Part shown: piece after piece, positions 25,454 through 34,475 of the stretch
How positions within the stretch are numbered: position 1 is the first letter of the stretch
Layout of the letters: each line of letters opens with the position of its first letter
Assembly: GCA_016189905.1 (NCBI GenBank)
Contig: JACPRP010000074.1
Location: 1-41,238, forward strand
Reading direction: 5' to 3'
Origin: Chloroflexota bacterium
Lineage (GTDB): Bacteria; Chloroflexota; UBA6077; FW602-bin22; JACPRP01
DNA: 41,238 nt
Position numbers and translations under genes: made by a program
The notes under the pieces: model-generated
Database searches by the model: none
What the model saw: only the letters and a program-made list of their open reading frames with translations
Told to the model about the DNA's origin: nothing

Positions 25454-27478
25454 TCAGACGGGAACGGCGTCAGACGTGCCAATCCTTTGGAGGACCCATT
25501 CTGCCAGGTCGATTACCTCTACCTGGCCTTTGGCCTTGCTTTTCGCCGCTTCGTCGAGCATGAGCATACAGAAGGGGCAGGCTGTCACGACTGCTTCGGC
25601 GCGGGAGTCGATTATCTCCTGCATTCTGAGATAGCTCACGCGAGATTGTGGTTGCTCGTCGATCCAGAAGCGTCCGCCGCCGCCGCCGCAGCAGGTGCTG
25701 GAAGACCTGGAGCTTGGCATCTCGACCAGGCGGGCGCCGGCGAGCACCGCCCGCGGCGGCTCATACACGTCGTTGTAGCGCCCCAGATAACACGGGTCGT
25801 GGTAGGTCAGCTTCTTGTCGGCGGTCCCGGCCAGCGAGATCTTCCCGGAGCGCATCAGGTCGAGAATGAACTGGGAATGATGGGTGACGTTGAGATTCCC
25901 ACCGAACTGGGCGTAGTCGTTCTTGAAAGCGGAGAAACAATGCGGACAGGTGGTGACGATTGAGGTGATGTTTTGCGACTTGAACGTGTCCAGGTTCTGC
26001 TGCACTATCGACGCGTACTGGTACTCGTTCCCGATCCGTCGCACCGGATCGCCGCAGCACGGCTCCTTTGTCCCAAGAATGCGAAACTCGATTCCGGCGG
26101 CGGTCAGCACGCGGTAAAAGGCGGCGGCAATCTTCATGGTTCGCTCGTTCAGCGCCGCCGAGCAGCCCACCCAGAAGAGCGTTCCCGCCTCTTTCGCGTT
26201 CAGGTGCGCATCGACGTCGTCCAATCCCTCCATCCAGGCCGCGCGCGAAACCGATATCCCTGTGAAAGGGTGCCCGCGCTTTTCGAGTGAATTCGATGCC
26301 TCCTCCAGCTTCGCGGGAAACTCGCCGACCTCCATAACCTGATAGCGGCGCAGGCCGATGATCTTGGGAACGGGCTCGATGTGGGCGGGGCACTCCTTCT
26401 GGCAGGCCAGGCAGGTCGTACACGACCAGATCGCCTCGTCGGCGATGGCCCGAGGCACTAGCAGATCGGCTGGTGCCGGCTCGGCTTTCTCCTGATCTGG
26501 CTTCTGTGATCCCACGCCGGTCGCCCGCCGCGCGCGTAGCTCGCTGCGCAAGTCCAAAATCAACTGGCGTGGTGAGAGAGGCTTGTTGGTTCTGGCCGCC
26601 GGGCACCGCTCCTCGCATCTGCCGCACGCCGTACAAGCCTCCAGATCGAGGAGTTGCTTCGCCGTGAAATCGGAGATCGTGGCCACGCCAAGCACGCCCT
26701 CTTTCTCGAAGTCGATGGGCCTGGGGATGCCCGTGCCGTCGAGTGGCCGCAAGAATACATTAACCGGCGCTACGATCAGATGGCCAAGCTTGGTGTAGGG
26801 AATTATGCCGATCGTGGCGAAAGCCAGGGCCGCATGAAGCAACCAGAGTGACTTGTGAGCCAGCAATTGTGCGCCCGGATCCGCGATCAGCGGACTGATC
26901 CCCACGCCAAAGGCGAGGCCGACCGGCGACCATGCGCCCCATAGGTCGCGCGTCGCGACGATGCGGACCCCCTGCACCAGGAAGCCGGTGACCAGAAGCG
27001 CGAGCAAAAGAACGAGGAGAAGACTGTCGGCGGCGGTGCCGTTGGCCAGACGGGCGGGCCTGAACAGATGGCGCCGCGCAAGCGCCACGATCATGCCGAC
27101 GATGGCCAGGAACCCGGCGATATCCAGGATCAGCGACTGAAATACCAGGTAAAAGCTGCCCGCCATGATGCGAATGCGTAGGTCCTCGTGGATAAAGACG
27201 ACCACGGTTCCGAGGAAGAGGAGCACCGCACCCCAGAGCATCACGAAGTGCATGAACCCGGCCGTCTTCTGCCGGAAGAAGCGTTTCTCCCAGAGATAGA
27301 CCCCTCGCAGACGCTCTGGCCAGCGGTCCAGGCTGATGTCGTGCGCGCCTATCTTGATCGGGCTTATCTTGCGGTAGAATCCATAGAGAAACGCCCCCAC
27401 GCTCACGGCTGCCATCGCGTACATCAGCAACACGTAAGCGTGAACGTTCCAGTATACCTCTCTGGTTGGAATGTCCAT
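25454..27478 (-). CDS. Membrane Fe-S oxidoreductase, probable ETF:quinone oxidoreductase
   Basis: 674 residues. The first 240 hold six hydrophobic segments of a NarI/DsrM-like membrane domain with His residues (His77, His97, His208 and His215) that could bind haem b. Two [4Fe-4S] motifs follow: Cys282/285/288/292 and Cys353/356/359/363. Two CCG domains follow: Cys439-Cys474/475-Cys511/514 and Cys563-Cys596/597-Cys634/637, the heterodisulfide reductase HdrD pattern. Such fused proteins encoded next to etfAB are known or proposed as ETF:(methyl)menaquinone oxidoreductases that pass electrons from acyl-CoA dehydrogenases to the quinone pool. The gene starts 9 bases after etfA, strongly supporting that role here. 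Confidence 0.9.
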   Translation of the reverse strand: MDIPTREVYWNVHAYVLLMYAMAAVSVGAFLYGFYRKISPIKIGAHDISLDRWPERLRGVYLWEKRFFRQKTAGFMHFVMLWGAVLLFLGTVVVFIHEDLRIRIMAGSFYLVFQSLILDIAGFLAIVGMIVALARRHLFRPARLANGTAADSLLLVLLLALLVTGFLVQGVRIVATRDLWGAWSPVGLAFGVGISPLIADPGAQLLAHKSLWLLHAALAFATIGIIPYTKLGHLIVAPVNVFLRPLDGTGIPRPIDFEKEGVLGVATISDFTAKQLLDLEACTACGRCEERCPAARTNKPLSPRQLILDLRSELRARRATGVGSQKPDQEKAEPAPADLLVPRAIADEAIWSCTTCLACQKECPAHIEPVPKIIGLRRYQVMEVGEFPAKLEEASNSLEKRGHPFTGISVSRAAWMEGLDDVDAHLNAKEAGTLFWVGCSAALNERTMKIAAAFYRVLTAAGIEFRILGTKEPCCGDPVRRIGNEYQYASIVQQNLDTFKSQNITSIVTTCPHCFSAFKNDYAQFGGNLNVTHHSQFILDLMRSGKISLAGTADKKLTYHDPCYLGRYNDVYEPPRAVLAGARLVEMPSSRSSSTCCGGGGGRFWIDEQPQSRVSYLRMQEIIDSRAEAVVTACPFCMLMLDEAAKSKAKGQVEVIDLAEWVLQRIGTSDAVPV

Positions 27479-27487
27479 CGGAACGGG

Positions 27488-28480
27488 CTAATCCTTCATC
27501 AGTTCTTCTAGCGCCTTGCCCAGCGCGGGCAGGATCGTCCTGTAATCCTCGGCGACGCCGAGGCGTGCGTATCGGAAAATAGGTGCATCCGGATCGGAGT
27601 TGATCGCGATGATGTTCTTGGCATTGGACACGCCGGCGATGTGCTGGCTGGCGCCGGAGATGCCAACGGCGATGTACACGCTGGGACCGATCATCTTCCC
27701 GGTGAGCCCAACCTGCATGCCCGCCGGAACCCAGCCTTCGTCGACGGCGGCGCGCGAAGCCCCGACGCCGGCTCCCAGTTTTCGCGCCAGATCGTGCAGC
27801 GCGGCGAACTCCTCGGCGCCGCCGATGCCGCGGCCGCCCGATACGACGACCTCGGCATCTTCGAGGCGTATCCCCTTTACCTCTTCTTTGACCCGGTCCA
27901 GAACTTCTACCTTCTTCCAGGACGCGTCGACGGCTATGTCGTCGAGCACGGTGATCTCGCCGCTGCGAGCCTCGTCCCGTGCCAGCGCTTCCATCGACCG
28001 CACGCGCACAGTTGCGATGCCCGGCTGAGATTTGCACACGACCCGCGCCAGCGCCTTGCCTCCAAACACGGGCTTCAGCGCGACGATAACGCCGTCCTCC
28101 ACGTCGAAGGCGGTGCAATCCGTGGTCAGGCCAGTGCCGAGGCGCCAGGCCAGCCGCGGAGCGAGGGCCCGCCCATCGTCGTCGCACAGGAACAGCACGA
28201 GCCTGGGCTGCAGCTTGCGGCATACCTGCTCGGCCACCCTGACGTATACGTCCGAGTCGACCTCTTGCAGGAGTGGGTTGTTGACGCAAAAAACCCTGTC
28301 CGCGCCATAGGCGAGAAGCTCCTGGCCCGCGCCCTGCGCATCGATATCCGAGCCCAGAAGCGCCGCGTGGGTTTCGCTTCCCAGCGCCGTGGCTATCCTG
28401 CTCGCTCCACCAAGCAGGCCAAGATAGTTCCGCCCGACGCCGCCCTGGCCGGCGAGACAAAACGCAAGAACTGAGGACAT
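27488..28480 (-). CDS. etfA: Electron transfer flavoprotein alpha subunit
   Basis: 330 residues. The C-terminal FAD-binding domain has [51 protein letters not shown], then [16 protein letters not shown] and [13 protein letters not shown]. Together with EtfB it carries electrons from the acyl-CoA dehydrogenases. GAGGT upstream of ATG 28480 is the ribosome-binding site. Gene order etfB-etfA-Fe-S oxidoreductase is contiguous, with 16 and 9 bases between genes. Whether this ETF is bifurcating cannot be settled by eye; no FixX/FixC pair is present. Confidence 0.95.
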   Translation of the reverse strand: MSSVLAFCLAGQGGVGRNYLGLLGGASRIATALGSETHAALLGSDIDAQGAGQELLAYGADRVFCVNNPLLQEVDSDVYVRVAEQVCRKLQPRLVLFLCDDDGRALAPRLAWRLGTGLTTDCTAFDVEDGVIVALKPVFGGKALARVVCKSQPGIATVRVRSMEALARDEARSGEITVLDDIAVDASWKKVEVLDRVKEEVKGIRLEDAEVVVSGGRGIGGAEEFAALHDLARKLGAGVGASRAAVDEGWVPAGMQVGLTGKMIGPSVYIAVGISGASQHIAGVSNAKNIIAINSDPDAPIFRYARLGVAEDYRTILPALGKALEELMKD

Positions 28481-28496
28481 TTCACAACCTCCGGTA

Positions 28497-29279
28497 CTAT
28501 ACGAGCTTTAGCTCGCGCATCCTTCGCGCGAGCTTCAGCGCTTTTTCAGTAGCGTTATCCCCTTCGATCAACTCACACTCGACCTTGTGCACCGGGATGA
28601 AGAGGTCTCTAACCTCGATCGATGCATCCGGCGATTCTCCGCCCAGGAGGGTGGCGGCTTCCCAGGCCAGGATTTCCTTCCTGTCGGCCATCATCACGTC
28701 TTTGACCTTCGGGTATCGCAGGTTGTTGGTGCTGGCGTTGGTTACCGTGAGAACCACGGGCAAGGGGGCCTTCACTAGATCATAGCCATCGAGCGTCTGC
28801 CGTTTGGCCTGGATAGCGCCGCCGGCGTAGCTAGCCTCGGTTACGAATGGGACGCAGGGAATCCCCAGCGATTCGGCCAGGAGCGGCCCCACTACGCCAA
28901 AGTCCCAGTCGCCGGCCTGCCGGCCGCAGAGCACCACGTCGAACTCCAGCTTCTTGAGGGCTGCGCCGAGGATCGCCGCCGCGGTGAACGAATTGATCGT
29001 GCCTTCGGCGGCAACGTGCACCGCCTGATCGGCCTTGACGGCCAGCGCTTTGCGCAGCGCCAGGGTCCCGGAGGAGCTACCGATGCTGATTGCGGTGACT
29101 CGTCCCTCCCCTGCCCGCTCGCGCATCTGCAGGGCGACTTCCAGCGCGTTCTCGTCGAAAGGACTGATCACGAGGGAGGCGTTGCCCTGCGTGGGCTCCT
29201 TCCGCTCCTGATCGATGCGAAAGTCCTGAGCCGGTATCTCAGGGTCCAGTATCTGTTTCAAGCAAACAACGATATTCAA
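28497..29279 (-). CDS. etfB: Electron transfer flavoprotein beta subunit
   Basis: 260 residues from a TTG start (29279) with GGAGG 6 bases upstream. NIVVCLKQILDPE, a DENALEVALQMRE segment and VLCGRQAGDWDFGVVGPLLAESLGIP are the EtfB hallmarks; the last includes the nucleotide-binding and acyl-CoA dehydrogenase docking regions. It follows the two acyl-CoA dehydrogenase genes by 31 bases, consistent with one transcript. Confidence 0.95.
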   Translation of the reverse strand: MNIVVCLKQILDPEIPAQDFRIDQERKEPTQGNASLVISPFDENALEVALQMRERAGEGRVTAISIGSSSGTLALRKALAVKADQAVHVAAEGTINSFTAAAILGAALKKLEFDVVLCGRQAGDWDFGVVGPLLAESLGIPCVPFVTEASYAGGAIQAKRQTLDGYDLVKAPLPVVLTVTNASTNNLRYPKVKDVMMADRKEILAWEAATLLGGESPDASIEVRDLFIPVHKVECELIEGDNATEKALKLARRMRELKLV

Positions 29280-29310
29280 GACTAACCTCCGGTAGAGCTA
29301 TGGTCTGCCG

Positions 29311-30459
29311 TCAGCGCAAACCCATCAACTGCGCGATCATATCGTGCGCCACGATCGACGACCCCGAGGTCAGCGATTCGCGGCGAGAATCTCGGTAGAA
29401 GCGCTCCATATCGAACTCGGCCATGTAGCCGTAACCCCCGTGGGACTGGATGCCGGAAGTCGCCACTCGCTGGCTCACTTCCGAGCAATAGAGCTTGGCC
29501 AGAGCCGCTTCTTTTCTGCACTCCAGGCCTTTTGAGTGCATCCAGGCCGCGCGATAGGCCATATACTTCATCGCCTCGGAATCGACGTGCATATCGGCGA
29601 TCATGTGCGCCACGGCCTGGAACTTGGCGATCGGTTGGTCGAACTGCACTCTCTGCTTGGCGTAAGCCTTGGCGTCGTCGACGATCCGCTGACAAACCCC
29701 GGCGCTCGCCGCCGCCGCGGCGATGGACTCGACGTCGAGGACCCGCTGCGCCAGGTCCCAGCCGCCGCCAACCCCGCCGAGCGCGTTGGCGGCCGGCACT
29801 GACACGCCCTTGAAGACAACCTCAAAGGCTCCGACCGGCCACAGGCCCATCTTCTGCAGCGGCCGCATGCTGAGGCCCGTGGTGCCCTTCAGCGGCACGA
29901 GGATGGCGGTGAGACCGTTTAAGTCGCCGGGCTCACCTGAAGTACGGGCGATGACCGTACAGTAGTCCGCGACGTCGGCGGCGTACACGAACATTTTGGC
30001 GCCGTCGATCACGAAGCTTCCGCCTTCCAGGCGAGCGGAGGTGGTGATGTGCCCGGCATCCGATGCGATATCCGCCTCGGTGAGGGCCCAGGTGAGTATC
30101 TTTTGCCCTTCGGAAATCTCGGGCAATAGCTGGCGCTTCAGTTCCTCGGTTCCCCCGTACAGCACCGACATGCCACCCAGCACCACCGACTGACGGTAGG
30201 CGACGGCGAGCGCGTAGGCCCCGTAGGCCAGTTCCTCGACGATCAGCGCCAGGTCGAAGGTGTCGCCATCCGCCCCGCCGTATTGCTCGGGATACGGAAT
30301 GCCGAGGTAGCCAAGCTCGCCCAGCCCCGCGAAAAGGATCGCTGGCCACTCGCCCTTCTGGTCGATCTCTCTCATAAGCGTCACGGGGCATTCTTGCTTC
30401 ACGAACTCTCTAATCGAGTTCCTGAGAAGCTCGCGGCGTTGCTCTAGAACGAAATCCAT
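29311..30459 (-). CDS. Acyl-CoA dehydrogenase 1
   Basis: 382 residues from ATG 30459; a longer open frame upstream is antisense or overlapping noise over the neighbouring gene. The family features are the FAD/acyl-CoA region LTEADIASDAGHITTSA (about 126-142) and the C-terminal helical domain. The usual catalytic Glu position near the C-terminus (YEGT in MCAD) reads LTSGSS here. A Glu244 in VLDVESIAAAA sits at the isovaleryl-CoA/long-chain dehydrogenase catalytic-base position on helix G. It is therefore probably a branched or bulky acyl-CoA dehydrogenase. It follows dehydrogenase 2 by 14 bases; the two may act together or on different substrates. Confidence 0.92.
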   Translation of the reverse strand: MDFVLEQRRELLRNSIREFVKQECPVTLMREIDQKGEWPAILFAGLGELGYLGIPYPEQYGGADGDTFDLALIVEELAYGAYALAVAYRQSVVLGGMSVLYGGTEELKRQLLPEISEGQKILTWALTEADIASDAGHITTSARLEGGSFVIDGAKMFVYAADVADYCTVIARTSGEPGDLNGLTAILVPLKGTTGLSMRPLQKMGLWPVGAFEVVFKGVSVPAANALGGVGGGWDLAQRVLDVESIAAAAASAGVCQRIVDDAKAYAKQRVQFDQPIAKFQAVAHMIADMHVDSEAMKYMAYRAAWMHSKGLECRKEAALAKLYCSEVSQRVATSGIQSHGGYGYMAEFDMERFYRDSRRESLTSGSSIVAHDMIAQLMGLR

Positions 30460-30473
30460 AATACCTACACCCC

Positions 30474-31619
30474 CTACAAGCCAATCTCTCGCGCGATGAT
30501 CGTTCGTTGCACCTGTGAGGTGCCCGCGCCTATGGTGTGCATGCGCGAATCGCGATACCCGCGCTCGAGTTCCCAGTCCGTGAAATAGCCGTAAGGACCC
30601 AATAGCTCGACAGCCGCGTTGGCCAGCCGAATGCAGCCCTCGGACGATATCAGCTTGGTAATCGACGCTTCCTTGGAGCAGGGTATCTTGTTCTCGAGCA
30701 TCCACGCTGCTCGATAGGCGAGCGTCCGCATCGCGTCCACCTCGGCCTGCATATCGACCAGCCTGTGGGCCACGGCTTGCTGCTCGATCAACGGCCGACC
30801 GCCGCAACTCACCTGCCGGGCGTATTTGATCGCATCGTCGACAGCCCGCTGGGCAATGCCGATGCACAACGCGCCGGCGGCGACGATGCGCTCCAGGTCC
30901 AGGCTCTTGAGCATATTGTTCCAGCCCTGATTGACGCCGCCCAGCACGTTTTCCTTGGGTATTCTCACGTTGTTAAAGACGATCTCACAGGAGTGAACGG
31001 GCCAGTTGCCCATTTTCCGCAAGGTCCTGATGGTCACGCCGGGCGATTTCAGGTCGAAGATGAATCCTGTGATTCCTTTGTGCTTGGCAACCGTCTTGTC
31101 CGTCCTGGCGAAGGTAACCGCGTAGTCGGATGCGCTGGCGCCGCTGATGAGTATCTTGGTGCCGTTGAGGACGAAACAGTCCCCATCGTCGACGGCTGCC
31201 AATTGCAAGGAGGCCGCGTCTGAGCCCGAGTTTGGCTCGGTCAGCGCGAAGCAAAGGATGATCTCACCACGGCATAACCGCGGGAGGAATCTTTCTTTCT
31301 GCTCGTCGTTGCCGTAGGTCAGGATGGCTCCGCCGCCGAACACCGCGGAATGCGACCAGCCCATAGCCATAGGCGCCGACGCGTAAGCTATCTCCTCCAC
31401 CAGTAGGGCCATCGCGATGATGCCGCCGTTGCTGCCGCCATACTGCTCGGGGAAGGGCAGCGCCACCCAGCCGTGTTGCGCGATCTTCTGGTACAGCTCA
31501 AATGGCCATTCTGCCTCGCGATCCAGCTCATCGAAGTAGCCCGGCGGGCATTCGTCACGGAAGAAATCGCGAATAGACTGTCTGAACGCTTCCTGCTCCC
31601 TGGTCAGTTGGAAATCCAT
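30474..31619 (-). CDS. Acyl-CoA dehydrogenase 2 (isovaleryl-CoA dehydrogenase-like)
   Basis: 381 residues from ATG 31619, with AGGAGG upstream. LCFALTEPNSGSDAASLQL is the FAD-binding motif. The C-terminal motif reads TIGAGTSQVQRTIIAREIGL, like isovaleryl-CoA dehydrogenase (GAGTS where MCAD has YEGTS). The catalytic base is therefore predicted to be Glu243 in SLDLERIVAAGAL, the helix-G position used by that enzyme. This suggests 3-methyl-branched or related CoA esters, but exact substrates are not readable. It is the first gene of the ACAD-ACAD-etfB-etfA-Fe-S oxidoreductase set. Confidence 0.93.
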   Translation of the reverse strand: MDFQLTREQEAFRQSIRDFFRDECPPGYFDELDREAEWPFELYQKIAQHGWVALPFPEQYGGSNGGIIAMALLVEEIAYASAPMAMGWSHSAVFGGGAILTYGNDEQKERFLPRLCRGEIILCFALTEPNSGSDAASLQLAAVDDGDCFVLNGTKILISGASASDYAVTFARTDKTVAKHKGITGFIFDLKSPGVTIRTLRKMGNWPVHSCEIVFNNVRIPKENVLGGVNQGWNNMLKSLDLERIVAAGALCIGIAQRAVDDAIKYARQVSCGGRPLIEQQAVAHRLVDMQAEVDAMRTLAYRAAWMLENKIPCSKEASITKLISSEGCIRLANAAVELLGPYGYFTDWELERGYRDSRMHTIGAGTSQVQRTIIAREIGL

Positions 31620-31867
31620 CCAGCTCCTCCTGAATTCGGCCACGGTGCGCATCGGGAAGATGCTTGCTGTCAGAAGCCGAGATCGTCGCCCGTTGGAGAT
31701 GCGTTATCGCGGGCTCACGATCATCGTCGCGCTAACCGGCGTAAACTTCCCACATTATGGCTGAGGCGGAATGCTTTGTCAAGTCAGGAGGAAGCTCCAA
31801 GCTCAATTCGCAGGCAAGATCGAGGACGTACACACCCGGCGCTGTGGACGGTTCAGACCGAGATTCA

Positions 31868-31898
31868 GACCGACGCGGTCTCAGAGACCGCGTCGGTC
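31868..31898 (-). terminator. Perfect 15-bp inverted repeat after the secreted-protein gene
   Basis: GACCGACGCGGTCTC and its exact complement flank a single A, so the real loop is probably CTCAGAG. It starts 9 bases after the stop of the minus-strand secreted-protein gene. There is no T tract, so it may be a structural or rho-type end. The surrounding 287 bp (31620-31906) contain no other gene that I can support. Confidence 0.65.
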
Positions 31899-31906
31899 TC
31901 GGCTCA

Positions 31907-32362
31907 CTAATACTTGATCGGCTCGCTGATCGCCACAATCCGGCCGGCCGTCCGGTCGACAAGCTCGAAGCTCTGGCCATTGGTCGGCGCTCGTTTCAAC
32001 TGTATCCCATTGATGGTCATCGAGCCACCGTTTCCAGTGATCGTCGTGATGTTGCTGATGATGCGAAAGCTGGAGCCATTTCGGCCCAGGTACAGCACGT
32101 AATCGTGGCCGGCGATGGTGGTGTCCACGGTCAAGGACAATGTAACCCCACCTGCTGGCCCAGTGATGCTCGTGACTGTGATCTCTCCCTTTGTCGTGAC
32201 CGCGTCCACTCCTATCGCCGGACCGCCATAGGGATTGAGCGCCACTGTGGCCGTCTTTTCCGCGGCGTAAGCGATAGAGACCGCCGGCAGCAGCAAGACC
32301 GGCAGCACCAACCAGGTACCCAGGATGAAGACCAGCTTGGCTAACACCGTTTGAAGTTGCAT
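31907..32362 (-). CDS. Small secreted protein of unknown function
   Basis: 151 residues from ATG 32362 with GGAAGGGGG upstream. A signal peptide covers about residues 8-34, with probable cleavage after AYAA. The mature part of about 115 residues is rich in Thr, Gly, Ile and Val and looks all-beta (for example ITVTSITGPAGGVTLSLTVD and TTITGNGGSMTINGIQL). No Cys is present. I do not recognise the family. It sits between the acyl-CoA ligase and dehydrogenase genes on the same strand and ends in a strong hairpin, which may separate it from the downstream operon. Confidence 0.7.
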   Translation of the reverse strand: MQLQTVLAKLVFILGTWLVLPVLLLPAVSIAYAAEKTATVALNPYGGPAIGVDAVTTKGEITVTSITGPAGGVTLSLTVDTTIAGHDYVLYLGRNGSSFRIISNITTITGNGGSMTINGIQLKRAPTNGQSFELVDRTAGRIVAISEPIKY

Positions 32363-32559
32363 AGTGACCCCCTTCCTGCATCTCACAGCACTGCGATATC
32401 TGTCACGCCGGATGATGGACGCCGATCTGAGCCTCCACGCGGTCTGACAGGCCAACGTCTCGCGTGACCAAGCAGTAGAGCTTGCTAAGACTAATGTATC
32501 ATTTTGCCGCAGAAAGTCTATCAACCGAAAGTACCGATGCAGCCCTGATACTATAGCCA

Positions 32560-32571
32560 ACAAGTACTTGT
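32560..32571. promoter_or_regulatory. ACAAGTACTTGT palindrome, possible operator
   Basis: A perfect 12-bp palindrome in the 260-bp gap between the ligase and secreted-protein genes. It lies 4 bases from a minus-strand TATAGT (complement of 32550-32555) that could be a -10 element for the secreted-protein gene. No good -35 is visible. A dimeric regulator site is possible, but a single palindrome is weak evidence. Confidence 0.3.
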
Positions 32572-32622
32572 GGGGCAGGTTGTCTGGAGCAGCATATGCC
32601 TTCGGGGAGCGACTGTCGGAGA

Positions 32623-34185
32623 TCAGGAAGGGTTGATTGTCTTGAGGATTTCTTCTCTGAGGCCGATCTTGTGTATCTTGCCGGTGGCGGTTTGCGGGAA
32701 CGAATCCACGAACCGCACGTAGTCGGGCATCTTGAAATCGGCGAGCTTGCCACGGCAAAACTCTTTTATCTCCGCCTCGCCGAGATGCACCCCTTCGCGA
32801 GGACGGATGCAGGCGCAGGTCTTCTCCCCCAGCACGCTATCCGGCACGCCGACCACCGCGACCTCGAGCACCTTGGGGTTGGTGAAAAGCAGTCCCTCCA
32901 CTTCGGCGGGATAGATGTTGAATCCGCCGCGAATGATCATGTCTTTCTTGCGGCCGACGATTCTAACATAACCTCTTTCGTCCTTCACCCCCAGGTCGCC
33001 GGTGTAAAACCAGCCGTCGGCGTCGATAGCGGCTTCTGTCGCCCCTGGATTCTTGTAGTAGCCCTTCATACGTCCATAACTCTTGATGGCGATCTCTCCT
33101 ACCTGGCCAGGTGGCAGATCGCGGCGATCGTCGTCGACGAACTTCATCTCCACCCCTTCCGCTGGCCGGCCCACTGTCTGTGTTCTGGCAACCAGGTCAT
33201 CGGCGACGGTGGTGTAGGTCAATCCGCCGGCCGTCTCGGTCATCCCAAGGCCGATGTGTACCTGGAAGCCGATCTCGATCAGGCGGCGGACTATCTCCGG
33301 CGGGCAGGAGGCGCCTGCTATCAAGCCGGTGCGCAGTGAAGAGAGATCATGCTTATCGGCGTTGGCCAGCTCGAGCGTAAACACCGTGGGCACCGCGTAC
33401 TGCACGGTGACCCTCTCGCGGGCGATGATCTGCAAGACTGGCTCGGTCTTGAAGGCGTCGACGAGGATCACCCTGGCGTGTGACAGGAAGACGCTGACGA
33501 GAGAGAACAGGCCGATGATGTGGGAGGCCGGGACCAGCACCAGAAAGACGTCGCCCGGGGTGAAGTCATAAGGCACCGAGTTGACCTCGCTATTCTTGAC
33601 GAGGTTGAAGTGGGTGATCATGGCTCCCTTCGGCGTGCCGGTCGTCCCGGAGGTGTACATAATCAGGCCCACGTCTTCTTTGTGATCGATATCGGCCTCC
33701 TGGACAGGCCTGCCGCTGGAGCTTCCCAGGAGTTCGGTAAAGCCGAGAACGTCTGCCTCCACGCCGGTCGTCTCCCCAACGGCGATCACGTGCCGCAGCA
33801 GTGGCAGTTCCGCTCTCATCGTCTCGATCATCGGCAGATACGTGAAGCCATCGAACTCCACCGGTAGAATGACAGCCACGGCATCGGAGTCCTTGAGGAT
33901 ATGCTGCACTTCGGCCACCCGATAACGGGTATTGATCATCACGACGACGGCGCCGAGGCGGGCAATGGCGAAGAAGGAGAAGACGAACTCGGGCCAGTTG
34001 GGGATGTCCACCGCAACCTTATCGCCCTTCTTGATCCCCAGGCGCGTCAGCGCCTCGGCAAGTCGATCGACTTTCTCCCCGAGCTGACGGTAGGAATAGC
34101 GCTGGTCCCGATAGATCAGCGCCTCCCTATCGGGATTGGCTTCCAGGTTAGCATTCAAAAGCGAGCATATGGTGGTAAAGCTCAC
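32623..34185 (-). CDS. AMP-forming acyl-CoA ligase
   Basis: 520 residues from GTG 34185, chosen because GGGGAGGGGG lies directly upstream; an ATG at 34206 is also in frame but has no ribosome-binding site. The ANL-family motifs are YTSGTTGTPKG (177-187), a GLGMTETAGGLTY adenine-binding segment, YTGDLGVKDERGYVRIVGRKKDMI at the hinge, and TATGK near the end with catalytic Lys503. It activates a carboxylic acid to its CoA thioester with ATP and so could feed the dehydrogenases encoded downstream. The substrate, whether fatty, branched or aromatic acid, is undetermined. Confidence 0.93.
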   Translation of the reverse strand: MSFTTICSLLNANLEANPDREALIYRDQRYSYRQLGEKVDRLAEALTRLGIKKGDKVAVDIPNWPEFVFSFFAIARLGAVVVMINTRYRVAEVQHILKDSDAVAVILPVEFDGFTYLPMIETMRAELPLLRHVIAVGETTGVEADVLGFTELLGSSSGRPVQEADIDHKEDVGLIMYTSGTTGTPKGAMITHFNLVKNSEVNSVPYDFTPGDVFLVLVPASHIIGLFSLVSVFLSHARVILVDAFKTEPVLQIIARERVTVQYAVPTVFTLELANADKHDLSSLRTGLIAGASCPPEIVRRLIEIGFQVHIGLGMTETAGGLTYTTVADDLVARTQTVGRPAEGVEMKFVDDDRRDLPPGQVGEIAIKSYGRMKGYYKNPGATEAAIDADGWFYTGDLGVKDERGYVRIVGRKKDMIIRGGFNIYPAEVEGLLFTNPKVLEVAVVGVPDSVLGEKTCACIRPREGVHLGEAEIKEFCRGKLADFKMPDYVRFVDSFPQTATGKIHKIGLREEILKTINPS

Positions 34186-34437
34186 ATCCCCCTCCCCATC
34201 GGGCAAGCGCTTCAGGCGTGCCCAGCATCGGCTCTATCGGTTCTATTTGCGATCGCCTGGCCGATTCGAGTTCTACTTGCTGAATCTAGCACGCACTGTG
34301 ACGGATGTCAATGTTCTCATATCGCCCTCCCTCACCACCTGCAATATGGGGCGTATCCAAAGGCAATTTGGTATTATTCTAACCCCTTTCTTACCGTGCT
34401 CTACCTCGATTCTAACCGGCAGCAGCTACAATTGGCT

Positions 34438-34465
34438 TTGACACCACTTCACACGGTCCTAACAT
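34438..34465 (+). promoter_or_regulatory. Promoter of the large secreted protein gene
   Basis: TTGACA (34438-34443), a 16-base spacer and TAACAT (34460-34465). A start near 34472 would fall almost at the GTG at 34476, implying a very short leader or none. No Shine-Dalgarno sequence lies before that GTG. The 290-bp gap 34186-34475 holds no gene that I can support. Confidence 0.45.
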
Positions 34466-34475
34466 TATCGAGAGA

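Noticed and set aside
26760..28460. 566-codon minus-strand open frame spanning etfA and the Fe-S protein gene
   Set aside because: It lies in another frame over two well-supported genes and its composition (Arg/Gly/Ala-rich) is that of a frame shadow.
30460..30867. 136-residue N-terminal extension of acyl-CoA dehydrogenase 1
   Set aside because: The extension overlaps dehydrogenase 2 in another frame and is unlike the family; MDFVLEQRREL at 30459 is a normal start.
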